Below are positions 1 to 13,000 of a DNA stretch of 43,933 nt, piece after piece (position 1 is the first letter of the stretch; the number at the start of each line of letters is the position of its first letter). Source of the DNA: Phoronis ovalis (lineage: Eukaryota > Phoronida > Phoronidae). The position numbers and the translations under genes are program-made. The notes below the pieces were generated by a model. It ran no database searches, had not been told where the DNA came from, and saw only the letters and a program-made list of their open reading frames with translations. Location of the stretch: NCBI GenBank assembly GCA_028565635.1, contig JAOXYB010051389.1:1-43933 (forward strand), written 5' to 3'.

Positions 1-996
1 TATATATATCTCATAAAGGTCCTATTTAAATGAAATCACTGACATTTAGAATTCTCCTGTGTATCAAATGTTCTGTTAAAAGACTGAAACTACCATGCAG
101 CCGTTTTGGTAATATTTAATTTCAGTAGTATTGTGATAGTAAAAGTAAAGCAGAATATCGGTCCCAGAATATCCAATTACTATTTTGATATTATCCTCTT
201 CAGTTCCAATTTAAAGTGCAAACACTTCTTTACCTTACATCCTGTTGGGGAGATAAACATCAGCTCATACTCTTTTTATTTTTTGGCCCCTATTTTGTGA
301 TATTTGTGTCTTTGACATCCACATTTTGCACTGACTGAATTGTTTGCTTCCCATTATTTGTTGTGGGTGTTTAAAAGTAATAATGACTGAAAACCATCAT
401 GATTGTGCTTTGATCTGGTCAGTGTACTAGTAGAGGGTCTTCTTGTAGTAAGCTTGTAATTCAGTAAAAGTTCAAGCCCATATTTCATGGTTTGGCCAAT
501 AAGTACATCCTTCAGACATTCAGCTGTTTGTCTGTTATAGTAACCTTATTAGGTATTGGTAGTAAAGGATCTGGCATGAAGCCTAAGAATAAACATACCA
601 TGCTTCAAGAAAGTCTTACAGCTGTAATATATTACTTCCATATAAATGTTTCTTTAAAGTATGGTTATTGAAACACTGCATAATCATTTTGAAATATATA
701 TGTTATTGAAATGAATTCTAGATTTTTAATTAGCTTGCAGTGCTATAATTATAAGTAACTAAAATTTCTCAATTTCTAATAGCGTGGGTGTCATTTAATA
801 GTGTACATTGCCATTTGAATTTGTGTGTATTGCTACTAAGATAACATTACCTTTGACATACATGAGGTTATATTGACTGTTAATGCAAAAATGGATTACA
901 GAAACTGCAATACTATTTAAAATGAAAAAAGACACCTGAGTAAAACTCAATGTTGAAGAAGTTGTGAAAGAAATTAGAATGTATTTTCTTTTTCAG
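1..996 (+). other. Mhc: Mhc intron, 5' part (window starts inside it)
   Basis: I see no coding exon here. The exon that should precede w1 (encoding the start of the motor up to NAYQxM) is not present, so the window opens within an intron. The only element I can name is a CArG-like decamer, listed separately. Confidence 0.6.
544..553 (+). promoter_or_regulatory. CArG-box match (CCTTATTAGG) in intron
   Basis: A perfect CC(A/T)6GG decamer, the binding consensus of serum response factor, which drives many muscle genes. It lies 440 bp before exon w1, inside an intron, so at best it would be an intronic enhancer. One match of this length in AT-rich DNA can be chance. Confidence 0.25.
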
Positions 997-1024
997 ATCG
1001 TGAGAACCAGTCTATGTTGATCAC
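997..1024 (+). CDS. Mhc: Mhc exon w1, 28-bp micro-exon before the P-loop
   Basis: Acceptor tttttcag and donor gtaagc enclose 28 bp that read [10 protein letters not shown] once the split codons at both ends are completed. This is the invariant segment directly before the P-loop. A 28-bp exon at this place is, as I recall, also found in vertebrate sarcomeric myosin genes. It ends in AC, completed to Thr by either w2A or w2B. Confidence 0.93.
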
Positions 1025-4000
1025 GTAAGCAAAAAAATACTTATTTACATTTTGTGTTCATCGATCTTTCCCTTTTGCATCTTCACAGTTGCCCATGTTC
1101 CCTCTGATAGAGTTTATGTCTTTGTAATGTCACTATTGTCAGTGTTTGCACTTGATGTGGTTGAATCATTCCTAAATCACCCATGTTCCCTGTCAAACCA
1201 TCCATCTTTAGACATATGTCCAATTCATTAGTTAGCTGTTGCAAATTGACTATCAGTTGATTGGTTAGTCTTTTTCTGAAGTCAGCCTGGCCTAAGATTT
1301 TAAAATGAATTGTTAATTTGAAAAAAAACTTTAGACATCACAAAATATCATATTTTCAGCGTTTTCAAATGTTTTAAATAAGTTTTTCTAAAATAATCCT
1401 GTTTTATATCTGATTTGATAAAACAAAAAATGCAAACATTAAGTAATGCATAAAGTTCTAGGTTTTATCCATTATTGAAGGTAACATGATATAAAAATTA
1501 ATAACTTTATCAAAAAATAACTAACACTATCTATAAGTAAATCATTTTAGACTTATGCAAGTCTATTCGTTGGCTTGAAATAAAGCATGAATTTGGATTA
1601 TACTCAAAGCCTGTTGCTTTTTATATATAAATTTTATCTACTGTGTGTAAATTCTTTGGCTGGGTAAAAAAAATGTCACTGTTTAATAAGAAAAAGGTGG
1701 TTCTGCTTTATGGTGTCTGTTTTGCCAGGACAGGCATTGGTTTATCAATTAATATTTTCCAGTTCACTCTTAATCACCCATACATCTTGTACAAAACATC
1801 ATCTAAATCCATCTTAAGATGTTATGCATCATGATTTAGAAAACTGATGTAGACATATTACATAAGACATTCCAGTACCTGAATGAATGAAGCTCATAAT
1901 AATGTATTCTATTTAGATTATCTGAAATACCATTCATTGTCAGTTATTGTGTTTAACTATTCATAAAATGTTATCACTAAAAACCATAATTCTATAATTT
2001 GCTTGACTATTTAAGTAACAAGGCTATTAGTTCATTTCTTAATAGAAATTACTTGTCTGAATTCAATGATCATGACTACTGGAGGAATGTAACTATAATC
2101 AGGGACTACAATATTCCTCTGCTGTGCATGTTGAAACATAATCATCATCCATTTTTTTTTTTTTAATATAGCTTTACTTTCAAAAATTGTTCACTTTGCT
2201 ATTTTGATTTCAAATTTTTTATTGCATTTTCCTGTTGTATAAAGACTCCATTGAAAAATATTATCATCTCAAAGTTAGTCTGTTCAGAAAGGAGTCTAGT
2301 AAAAATGGACAGAAGGCAGACAGACGTTCTCAAGATACTTAATATGTAAAACATGAAATAAAAGCCTCATGCTGGATATATATACACTGTGAATCCTTGT
2401 GATACAGCAAGCACCCTTATTTGTTTCCTGCTTGACTTCTCAGTATATGTTAATCTACCCACTCTTTCTTTTCTTCCTGCACGTCACCAGTGGCGAGTCG
2501 GGTGCTGGTAAAACAGAAAATACTAAGAAGGTTATCCAATATTTTGCAAACGTAGCTGGTGCCCATAAAGAGGCTTTGGAGAAAGGTGTAAGTTTAAAAC
2601 GATGAAGAATATGTGGATCAAAAACTATCATCTTCTTAGTATCAACTATGCAAAACTTGTAGCTGTGTCACAGTTGTTTGAAATAGGAACAGTTGCGCTT
2701 TATTTATGCTAAAAAGATGGTATTTTTTGATTAAATAGGACTATGCTTAGTTGCTATTTCCAAGTGCAAGTGCATCATTGCTACTTGTCTCGACAAGAAC
2801 AGGGAATCTACCTAGGAAATTAATAGGTGGCATAAAATACACAAAATATGGTGCCCTGTGTGAGAAAATTGGTGAACTCGTTGGGAATAGCATTTGCAAT
2901 AGTCAAACATAAATATATAACTCATTGTACTTATCCAAATAGAAGCCTTGGCTTATACTTTAAGAAACGTTCTATTTGGATAGTACATTATATAACTTGT
3001 ATTGTATTTGTTTGTATGGGAGTCATGTTGTATTCAATGTATGGCATGTTTTACTCAATTCAGAGGTGAATCCGGTGCTGGAAAAACAGAAAACACAAAG
3101 AAAGTAATCTCTTATTTTGCTATGGTAGCCGCTGCACAACAAAAGAAAGCAGAAGCTGAGGATCCAGCCGGTGAAAAGAAGGTAGTGAGGGATGCACAGA
3201 GAGTGCATGGCACAACAGTCACTACCTGTCCCCCCTTGGAAGGTTCTTTTTGCACGAAATACTTGAAGCTGGAGAATTGTTACAGTTAACATAGAGCAGA
3301 GTTATATTCAAAACATTTTATACAATATTTTTGGATATTTGACTGTTTGGCATAGGTAATCTTTTGAAATGTATAGTTTATTGTAATTCTGAAGTTACAG
3401 TGAAATGCAAAAAAGCATTAGCAACTCAGTATTTGGTCACTTATTCAGTAAAATACTAGTGCAAATCTTCTAGCTCAAGTGTTTCATTTCTTTTCTTTAC
3501 CATGTGCAATGGAAATGAATGTGCAAACATGACATATTTGACTGGATACCACCCTTGTCATCTATTGTCGTTACTTCCATGCTCCCAGTTACTCAAATTT
3601 TGGCTTGCACAAATTATTTGAAGCATGGATTTAAAACCTATTTATTTTGAATGCATGTTGATGTAATTTCCTACATTAGGTTTTTAAAAATTTTACTCAC
3701 AATGTGTGTGATTGAAAAAACCTGCAAGCCAAAATTTGACATCTGCCTTGTGTAACCTACATTAGCTAATGAATTAGTGTGTGAAAGCACCTACTCCCTA
3801 AACTCACAATTTCATTGTTTTCAGAGTAGATTTAATCACAAAGAGCACTTTCCTGTTCTACGTGATTGATGTGTTTTCATATCATAGATAGAATCTTTTT
3901 ATCGATAAAAATGGATGCAGAGTTGCATATTACACAATAATATTTTAGTACCTGATCCATATTCAAGCCCTACAGTATACCCCATTTATCATGCAACTGT

Positions 4001-7000
4001 GGGCTTAGTGTACACTTTCTTTCCCAAAGTTGAACAAGGGCTTCTGTAAAGAAATCCTGTTTTTAGGATACTACACAAATTCTGCATCCATTGACAATAT
4101 CACCATTACTTAACTTTTCTTCCCTTATAAAATATTTTTTATTTACAGATTGATATTAAAAATCAATGTTCTTCTGCCTTCACAATGAGTAATTTAATAA
4201 TTGCTGTTGCATCATTTTTTTCTGTGACAGTTAACTTGCTCTGTGAAATGTCAGAAAACATTGACTAACTCTTTTCTCAGAAATTAATCCTCGCAGAGTT
4301 AAAAACGGAGTAGATTAATTTACAAGTGTTACCATCTTTATTATTTTTCACTTCTAATTTGCATTTTTATGAAAACTTTCCCAGCATTCCTCTTGAACAA
4401 ATATTTGTCCAGTGTATGTTTGCCAAGCCGGTCCACCTTATGAGAACTGTCAACAAAATACAGCTTGCAAGCTATGATCTTGTTGACATTCTGATCAGGT
4501 TTCTAATCCACTATTTTGAAGGTATTCACACCTTGTTTGACACTAACAAACTTTAACTTTAAAGTAAAATTTATTGCTACCCTCAGTAGCTAATAATCAC
4601 TGTCCTTTTAATTTGATTGAAGTTGTTAATTTCTTACTGCAGTTTATACTATGCAGGGCTAGAAAACAGATGCCATAAAATGCAGAATTCTTTTAAGCAG
4701 ACTGCTAGATTTGGCTTTCATTGCTAGACTTGGCCATTAATTTGTCCACTAAATACTGATCTAGAGAACAGTATAAAATTGAAAATTAAAGTAGACAGCT
4801 TTAGGTAATATTTATTAGACTGTTCTTTTAGGTATTGTCATATACATGTTGTTATTATGTTGCTAATATATTTTTGTTTACTTTTTCTTTTCCTTGCATC
4901 CTGCTTCTGCTATTTTCCTATATCTAGCGTTCATTGGAAGATCAAATTGTGCAGGCTAACCCTGTGCTAGAAGCCTATGGCAATGCCAAGACAACACGTA
5001 ATAACAACTCATCTCGCTTCGTAAGTAAACTGATGGCCGTTTTAGCGGTTGTAGAAGTGAACCCTACCCACAATGCACGGTGTAAACTGTTGTCTTATCA
5101 GTTTTAATCCAATTATTTCACTACAAACATCAGCTCAATTATTTTGTGTACATGTGGATCACTGTAAATGCTATTTGTGCCAAAAACAGTTCTAGATTTA
5201 TTTGAAGAACTTTAGAAGGCAACTTCTGTCTTATTTTATGTAGGGCAAAACTTTTCAATTTTCTCGGTACTGAATATTCATAAAGATTCATCCAAAATCT
5301 GTTCTATCATGATTGTACACAAATATTGCATTGATGTCTGTAACACTATTCACAGGTTTAACTCCTTAGAAGAACCACACCTGCGTGAAGCTGATAGACC
5401 AGACATTAATTAGCACCACCACCATCTTTTTCCCTATTATTTTTCTAGTATTTATAATATATTCATTTGTGTGCACTTTTATTTGTGTGTGACTCCAGAC
5501 TAACTTGGAAGACCAAATCATTGAGGCTAACCCTGTATTGGAAGCCTTTGGTAACGCAAAGACAATCAGAAATAATAATTCCTCCCGATTTGTGAGTATT
5601 TTTCCCTTAAGCAGGCCTCTGCATATATCGATAGCACAGATATACTATAACCCACACTGTGATACATCTTGCATGAAATTTCTGTAATTTCACTCCTAAC
5701 TTTATGACATCATCTTTATATTGTCATGATTTCTTACCTAATGAGTAATGTCGGTATTTTCACACCCAAAGTTAATCTCGTCATCAAACATGAAAGAGAA
5801 TATGTAATAATCTCATACAAAATTTTAGGGCAAATTTGAGAAATGCTTGTGCTGTCAGTATAATGGGAGACCCATTATATCTTGTCTTTTTGTGAACTCT
5901 TGCTAATTTTTTCTGGCACTTTGCACAAAGATTGGAGACATGTAGCAAATTTGCATTTATCACAAACACATCTTTGAACAAGTTTGCACAATACTAAAAA
6001 TAGACTTTTTCTCTTTTGAAAGCAATTATGAAAATAACACTTACAGTTAAAAAAAGACAAAAACTAGCAAGGGATCATTTAAACACTTTGTAACTAAAAA
6101 GAATTTACCCTTTTCCCTTTATTTCTCATTTTGTACTTTGTGTGACTTGTTTACCTGTATTACCTAATAAGAATGTCTTTTTGTGCTAAAAACAAAAGCT
6201 AGCACTGTAGGATTGATTTTTTAAAATAAATTTGGTACATATGTTTCCAAATAATGTGTTTATGTCTGTATTTGAATATTCAACAATTTCTTTTCTTATT
6301 TTAAAAAGTAATGTTCGCTATAATGCAAGCTTTGGTACAGAAAGTGACAAAATTCTACTAGTAATCCCAATATGGATAAAATTAGGCCATCATTATCTCA
6401 GATCCATCAGTATCTTGTGATATGAAAGCATGGTTCTGTTTCATTAACAGGGTAAATTCATCCGTATCCATTTTGGTACAAGTGGCAAGATTGCTGGTGC
6501 TGACATTGAGCACTGTAAGTAAGCCTTTTCACAAACTTTAAGTTCACTTTATCTGTCCGGGATTATCAATTGCTACAGCATATAAAAAAAGTTAAGCAAC
6601 AGGTCAACCACCAGAGGGCACCAATTCTGATGAAGTTGACATGATGTCTGTAGGCTCACATTTTGTTCGTAATTCATTAAATTTATTAAGCTGAATAAAG
6701 GTTCATGAAGTATTTGTAGAATGTTTGAGTTTATCTGATATGTCCTTTCAGATTTGCTGGAGAAATCTCGTGTTACCTTCCAACAGAAGGCTGAAAGAAA
6801 TTATCACATTTTCTACCAAATTCTGTCTAATGCCTTCCCAGATTACAACGGTAAGTATAGACAGCTGTTATACCTTTTTGCTACAAATTATTTTACTGTT
6901 TAAATGTTCAAAGCTGAGTGGCAGGAATGTAGCGGTTGTAATTTCTTGTTTATATACTTGCGCCATACAATTACTAAAAATAAATAATGAATATAGTTCT

Positions 7001-10000
7001 GGAATTGCAAGTCAAATCCATATTAGGGTACTTATGCTTCATACATACGTTACAGAGAAGCTGTTGGTTAGCCCTGATCCAGGTCTGTATGGTTTTATCA
7101 ACCAGGGCATGCTCACCATTGATGGTATTGATGATGTAGAGGAAATGAAAATTACGGACGTAAGTACCAGTTTTATCGATATGTAGCTATAAATTTTCTC
7201 TTTGCTGTGCGTGATGGATCTAAATCGTGGGAAAACTCTTGATCCAGAACTATTTAACTTTTGTCGCCTACAAAAAAATGAGAAAAAGAAAACAATCATA
7301 GCAAGTGTAACACAAGGTTTTCAGTTTTAGCAGTGTTAGTAAATAACACTGTGATTTCTATACTTCTAAATGAATGAAATTGCAAAGCTAATGTCTGAGC
7401 TATTAGATTTTTTCACATTTTGCTGTTTTGCAGGGGGCCTTTGATGTGCTCGGTTTCAGTCAAGAAGAAAAAATGAGTTTGTACAAATGTACCGCATCTA
7501 TCTGTCATTTTGGTGAAACGAAATTCAAACAGAGGCCACGTGAGGAGCAGGCTGAGGCAGATGGCACAGCTGGTAAACTTTTGTATTTCATTTGGTATTA
7601 TATATATTCTTTATGTAGCAGATTGTCTTTGACTAAAGTTTTTATCCTAATAAGCTTTAAAATAGTTGAAACCACTAAAGCTGAAGCAACTGTGTGACCC
7701 CTTGCTCTGCCTATTTCTATAGGTTAGTTTATATTTGAATATTGAAGACAGCAGAATGTTTTGTCCCTAATTTCCATGTTTGAAGTTTTGATTAAGTGGA
7801 CAAATGGAGATGTGATGCAGTTTTCACATCATACCTGCTAATTTGCCAGATAATTAATACACCAATCTTTCAATTTAACTGAATCATTTCAGAATCTGAA
7901 AAATGCGCCTTCTTGTTGGGTGTAAACCCCAAGGATTTGTTAACCTCCATTTTGAAACCTAAAGTGAAAGTTGGTAATGAATATGTCACCAAGGGTCAGA
8001 ACATGGCACAGTGTAACTATGCCATTGCAGCCATTTCTAAGTCTCTGTATGATCGTATGTTTAAATGGTTGGTGCATAGAGTAAATAAGACTCTGGACAC
8101 AAAAGCCAAGAGACAGTACTTTATTGGTGTCTTGGACATTGCTGGCTTTGAGATTTTTGAAGTAAGTTACGCAATTTATAGGCATACCGTCATTACATGT
8201 TTTAAAATTTCAAACCATGTTTCAAGTAAAGTGCTATTTGATATTTATGGTATTAAGTGCATATGTCCAACATGTAAGGAACACGTACATGTAGACTGCC
8301 AGTGATAATTGTGTGGTAATACAGTGTGATCTTTTATAATTTGGCCTATATGATCTGTGCACATCAATGCAGTCATGGTATTTTATGCATTGCCTCTTCA
8401 CTGTAACAGAACTGTAGTGCTGACTGTAAATTTACCTTTTTCAGTACAACGGATTTGAACAGCTTTGTATTAACTACACCAATGAAAGATTACAGCAATT
8501 CTTCAACCATCACATGTTTGTGCTGGAACAGGAAGAGTATAAGAAAGAAGGAATTCAGTGGGACTTCATTGATTTTGGTATGGATTTGGCAGCCTGTATT
8601 GAGTTGATTGAAAAGGTAAGTAACAATTCTGTGACGATAAAAACTCTTCTGTGCCTAGAATTACGCATTGCTGCACTACTCAGAATAGATTTTCCTTTGC
8701 AGTTCTTCCTTTTTGGAGTATCCTCCTCCTTGAATGCTAAAAAATGTCAGACATGACATTCTTGGACTGGAAATGCCCACAGTTGGTTCAGCTTTTAATT
8801 CTAATAGCCGTTTTCCTGGCATCATGTAGTATTTATGTCTTTCTGTTTTCGTTTCTAGCCTATGGGTATCTTGTCCATCCTTGAGGAAGAGTGTATTGTA
8901 CCCAAAGCCAGTGATCAGACATTCAAAGAGAAGTTGTATGGCAACCATTTGGGTAAATCACCCAACTTTGGAAAGCCCAAGCCTAGCAGAACCGGACCTG
9001 AAGCTCACTTTGCTCTCTACCATTATGCTGGCACTGTAAGTAAATAATTCTCTGTGCTATCCTACAACTTCCCGTTTTTCATCTCACTACTGTTGATCAG
9101 TTTTTGAATTTTGTAAACTAGTTCTTTACATACTAGTAGATATAAGCAAAATATTAGTATAGCGCAGATTTAAGTGCATTATAAGAGTCCTTCAGTGTTT
9201 GACATGTTATAATATATTCTGCACTTAATTAACCCTTATTTTAGGTGAATTACATGATCACTGGCTGGATAGACAAAAACAAAGATCCTATAAATGACAG
9301 CACAGTCATGATGCTATCTAAGAGCAAAGAGCCTTTAGTGGCTGCATTATTTCAGATTGAATCTGGTAATAATACTGCAAACAAAGCAGAGTATGGCTGC
9401 TAAGCTTGATGTATTGTTTTAGGTTTATGATATTGTATATATCTGGTACTGTAATTTCCATACAATTTGTTTTCTGCTGTATCAACATGATACTATCCCA
9501 AATTTATAACTGTAACAATTGGTAATATGGAAAAAAGAACTTGTCCACGAATGAAACATAAGGAAATTACGTTACTATTGTAATATATAATATATATATA
9601 ATATCATCACTACACCAGCAGTAAGCTGGTTGGCTGAGCTGACTAGCCATATTGTTAATAATATATTTTTTCAGCTATAAGGCAAATATTCTTTCAGCTA
9701 TAAAGCAACTTGAAAATGGAACTGCTGGCTGCAAAGCAAAATTTTCATGCATTATTATATGTTCATGCAAAGCAGCTTAGATATAATTTTATGCGTTTGT
9801 AAAACAAAAGTGCTTGCCACATTATTACAGGTTAACTACATTATAACAGGCTGGATTGAAAAAAACAAAGACCCTATTAATGACAGCACTGTTCAGATGT
9901 TGTCAAAAAGTAAAGAGCCCCTTGTAGCAACTTTATATGAACTCCCCAAGGATGGTAATTATACAGAATGTGCTAAGAATAGGCATAGTAGGGCAGCTAG

Positions 10001-13000
10001 TAAACTTGGCTGGGCATCTGCTTGAAGTTGTCTAAATAATTGTTTTATCATGCACAAAAGTTTTGCAGAGGTGTGGTTCCATTTGCTGAATGGATTGTAC
10101 TGCTCTCTCAAAGATGCATCTCCATTGCTGAATGGATTGCACTGCTCTCGCAAATTTTGATCAGTATGATATAACAATTAGAGTACACAATGTAGCTTGC
10201 TTCTTTCTATCTTTTTGGTTGCATTCATTCAGAATTTATTGTTTTTAAAAACTATGGGAAATGCGATATAGTTCATGTTAATGGGGGATATCATGCTTCC
10301 AGTACTCCGAAGCTACTGACAGAGAATCACTCTGGTGTTAACAGTTACAATGTTTTGTTTAACAGGTTGGTTACAGTGTTGATGGTTGGCTAGAAAAGAA
10401 TAAAGATCCTATTAACGAAACAGTTGTAGGGTTATTAAAAGCTTCAAAAGATGCATTGGTGCAATTTTTGTTTGCTGAGGAAGGTAAAACAAATGGCCAC
10501 TAAACCAGTATTGCCCCCAACTAATGTAGCCATCCCAAAAGAGAAAGACATTTTTATACTGATTAGAATCTGTATAAAATGTGTGTTCTTTTTTTTAGGT
10601 GTTTCTATATCCCCAAACATTAATTATTATATTTGTTAATTTTACTTCAGTAACTCTTTTTTTACAGATGTGTGTATTCAATAATTAATGATGCCCATGG
10701 TGTGTCTTTCACCTCTAAATCTTATTTTACAGGACTGCACGAAATTCTGCATATGTCAAAATGAACTTTTGTAAATCTACTTCACAGATATATAAAAACA
10801 ATTTTGTACATTTGTTTTATTTCATAATATACCGAACTCTCTTATTAACCATTAACAGTTTGTGATCTTCACTCCACTTTTCCCAGTTAACAGTTACAAT
10901 GTTTTGTTTAACAGGTTGGTTACAGTATTGATGGTTGGCTTGAAAAGAACAAGGATCCTATCAATGACACTGTTGTCAATTTATTGAAGGAATCTATGGA
11001 TTTCTTAGTAAAATTAATGTTCGCCGAAGAAGGTATCATGTGCTATGCATATATATATATATATGTTACCGACTGCTCATTATAGTTCTGTTGAGCTCAC
11101 TGTCTGCCCATCATAGCCCTTGAGAGCTCCCTGAATTGCAATGTATGAATGTTGTTGACAATAAGTATTGTCACCGTACAACAAGAATTTTTTTTAAGCA
11201 CTGTTGGTATGTCTTTAAAAATGAGACAAAATGTTTTTTAAGACTAAGGGACCCTCGTTCCAGCTTAAATAAAAAACATCTGTTTTGTGCGAAAAAAATG
11301 CAAACCAGATTTTCCTTGAATTTTTATTTAAATTGTAACAAGGGTCTAACTTAGTCCTAAGGTGACAAATTCCTTTTCAAAATAACAGCAGTCATAGCAT
11401 GTTATATTCAGTATTCATGATTCGTTTATCCTTTTCTGCATCAGTTAAATTTTGAAAAAAATCTCTTGTTGGACACATGACCTTTATCCTATTTTTTTCT
11501 CCACAGTATGATTACCTGTTTTCCCTAGGATGAATCTGGATGTATGTTACCCCTATTTGATGTCATTTCCTGTGTGTGTATACAGTTGGTGCGTCTTTAA
11601 AATAGAGATGGAAAATCTGCATCAATAAAGTTTTTGAAATAAAATCTCTTGTTGGATACATGACCTTTATCCTGTTTTTTTTCTCCACAGTATGATTACC
11701 TGTTTTTCCTAGGATGAACTTTGACGTGTGTTGCACCAAATACCCCTATTTGATGTTATTTTCCTGCATTACGATTGGTTGTTTACATGAATGCCCCATG
11801 TTAACATAAATACCTTCACCTATCCCTCTGTTGTGTATCATAACAGGTAAACTACAGCATAACAGGGTGGTTAGAAAAGAATAAAGATCCCATTAATGAT
11901 ACTGTTGTGAGATTGCTAAAAGCATCAAAAGACTTTTTGGTAGCACAGTTGTTTGCTGACACTGGCGAGGGTATGTCAATGTGTGATAGAGGCGTCGAGT
12001 TCACTCGTCTTAGTAGATCACTTGTCTTCAGAAGTATCAGTGTCTGATGCTGAATCTACTTACATACCTTTCACCGAGTGCAACTGTTACTGTTGGAATT
12101 CCATTAATGGCAAACCTTTCTCAAGCACAAAGCTGTTCATGTACGTTAGATGATAGATCCGTGAAACATTAGAATTGTTGACTGTTTCATATCATTTTCC
12201 ATTCTGGATAAAATTTTGATGCTGTTTTTTTGACAAAATGGTAAATTTTATTGTTAAAGTTTGAGCAAAATCTTGAATAACCTTGATATTCCATGGGTCT
12301 CAAATTATGATTCCCCCCATGTGGTTTTTTGTAAGAAACAGTTGTACAAGGTGTTTTCTCCTTCAGCCATATTTGTCAACTTTAGTCTTGGGTTATTAAG
12401 CCTATATAGTATTTCATCCTTGAAGGCAAGAAATGACTGCATTTAGCAAAAAAAATTGGAAAATTTTACAGTATTATTAATTGAACGCTTTTTGAAGATT
12501 GGTCGATAATTGTTTTAAAATACAGTATGTTGTTTCTTGATCTTTAAGATATATAATTGTGCATTGTTTGAAGAAACTAATTCAATTCAAGCAGTGCACA
12601 GTCGTGCTCAGGCTTCCTTATATACAGATAGTACATACTCGTTTCTTGTATCATGCACGCATCCAATTTCTGTAATATTAAACCTAACTGTACATGAAAA
12701 TATCTGGCAAGAATTAGGTACGAAATTACGGTGTGTGCAAGGTATAAGTAACATTCACATGGTATCAGTAAATGGGAAGGCGTGTAACTATTTGTAGGTT
12801 TTTAGTGTTTTATCCTCCCAGTGTGCACCTGGCATGAAGACTTGACAACCTAGCAATGCGTGGTTTGTCTAAACTGTTTCACTGTACAGTAACATCTTGT
12901 GTGATATAACTGTCACTTTATACCATGTCTTGCACTTGTATCTAATAACTCAATTATTTCCTAGTTGATTTTAGCTGTTAACAATGTGATGAGTTGAATG

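Noticed and set aside
11045-11064. (TA)n microsatellite
   Set aside because: Short simple repeat of the kind common in AT-rich introns.
12537-12797. 86-codon open frame in intron w11E-w12
   Set aside because: Not similar to the w11 exons, no splice signals in phase, AT-rich codon use.
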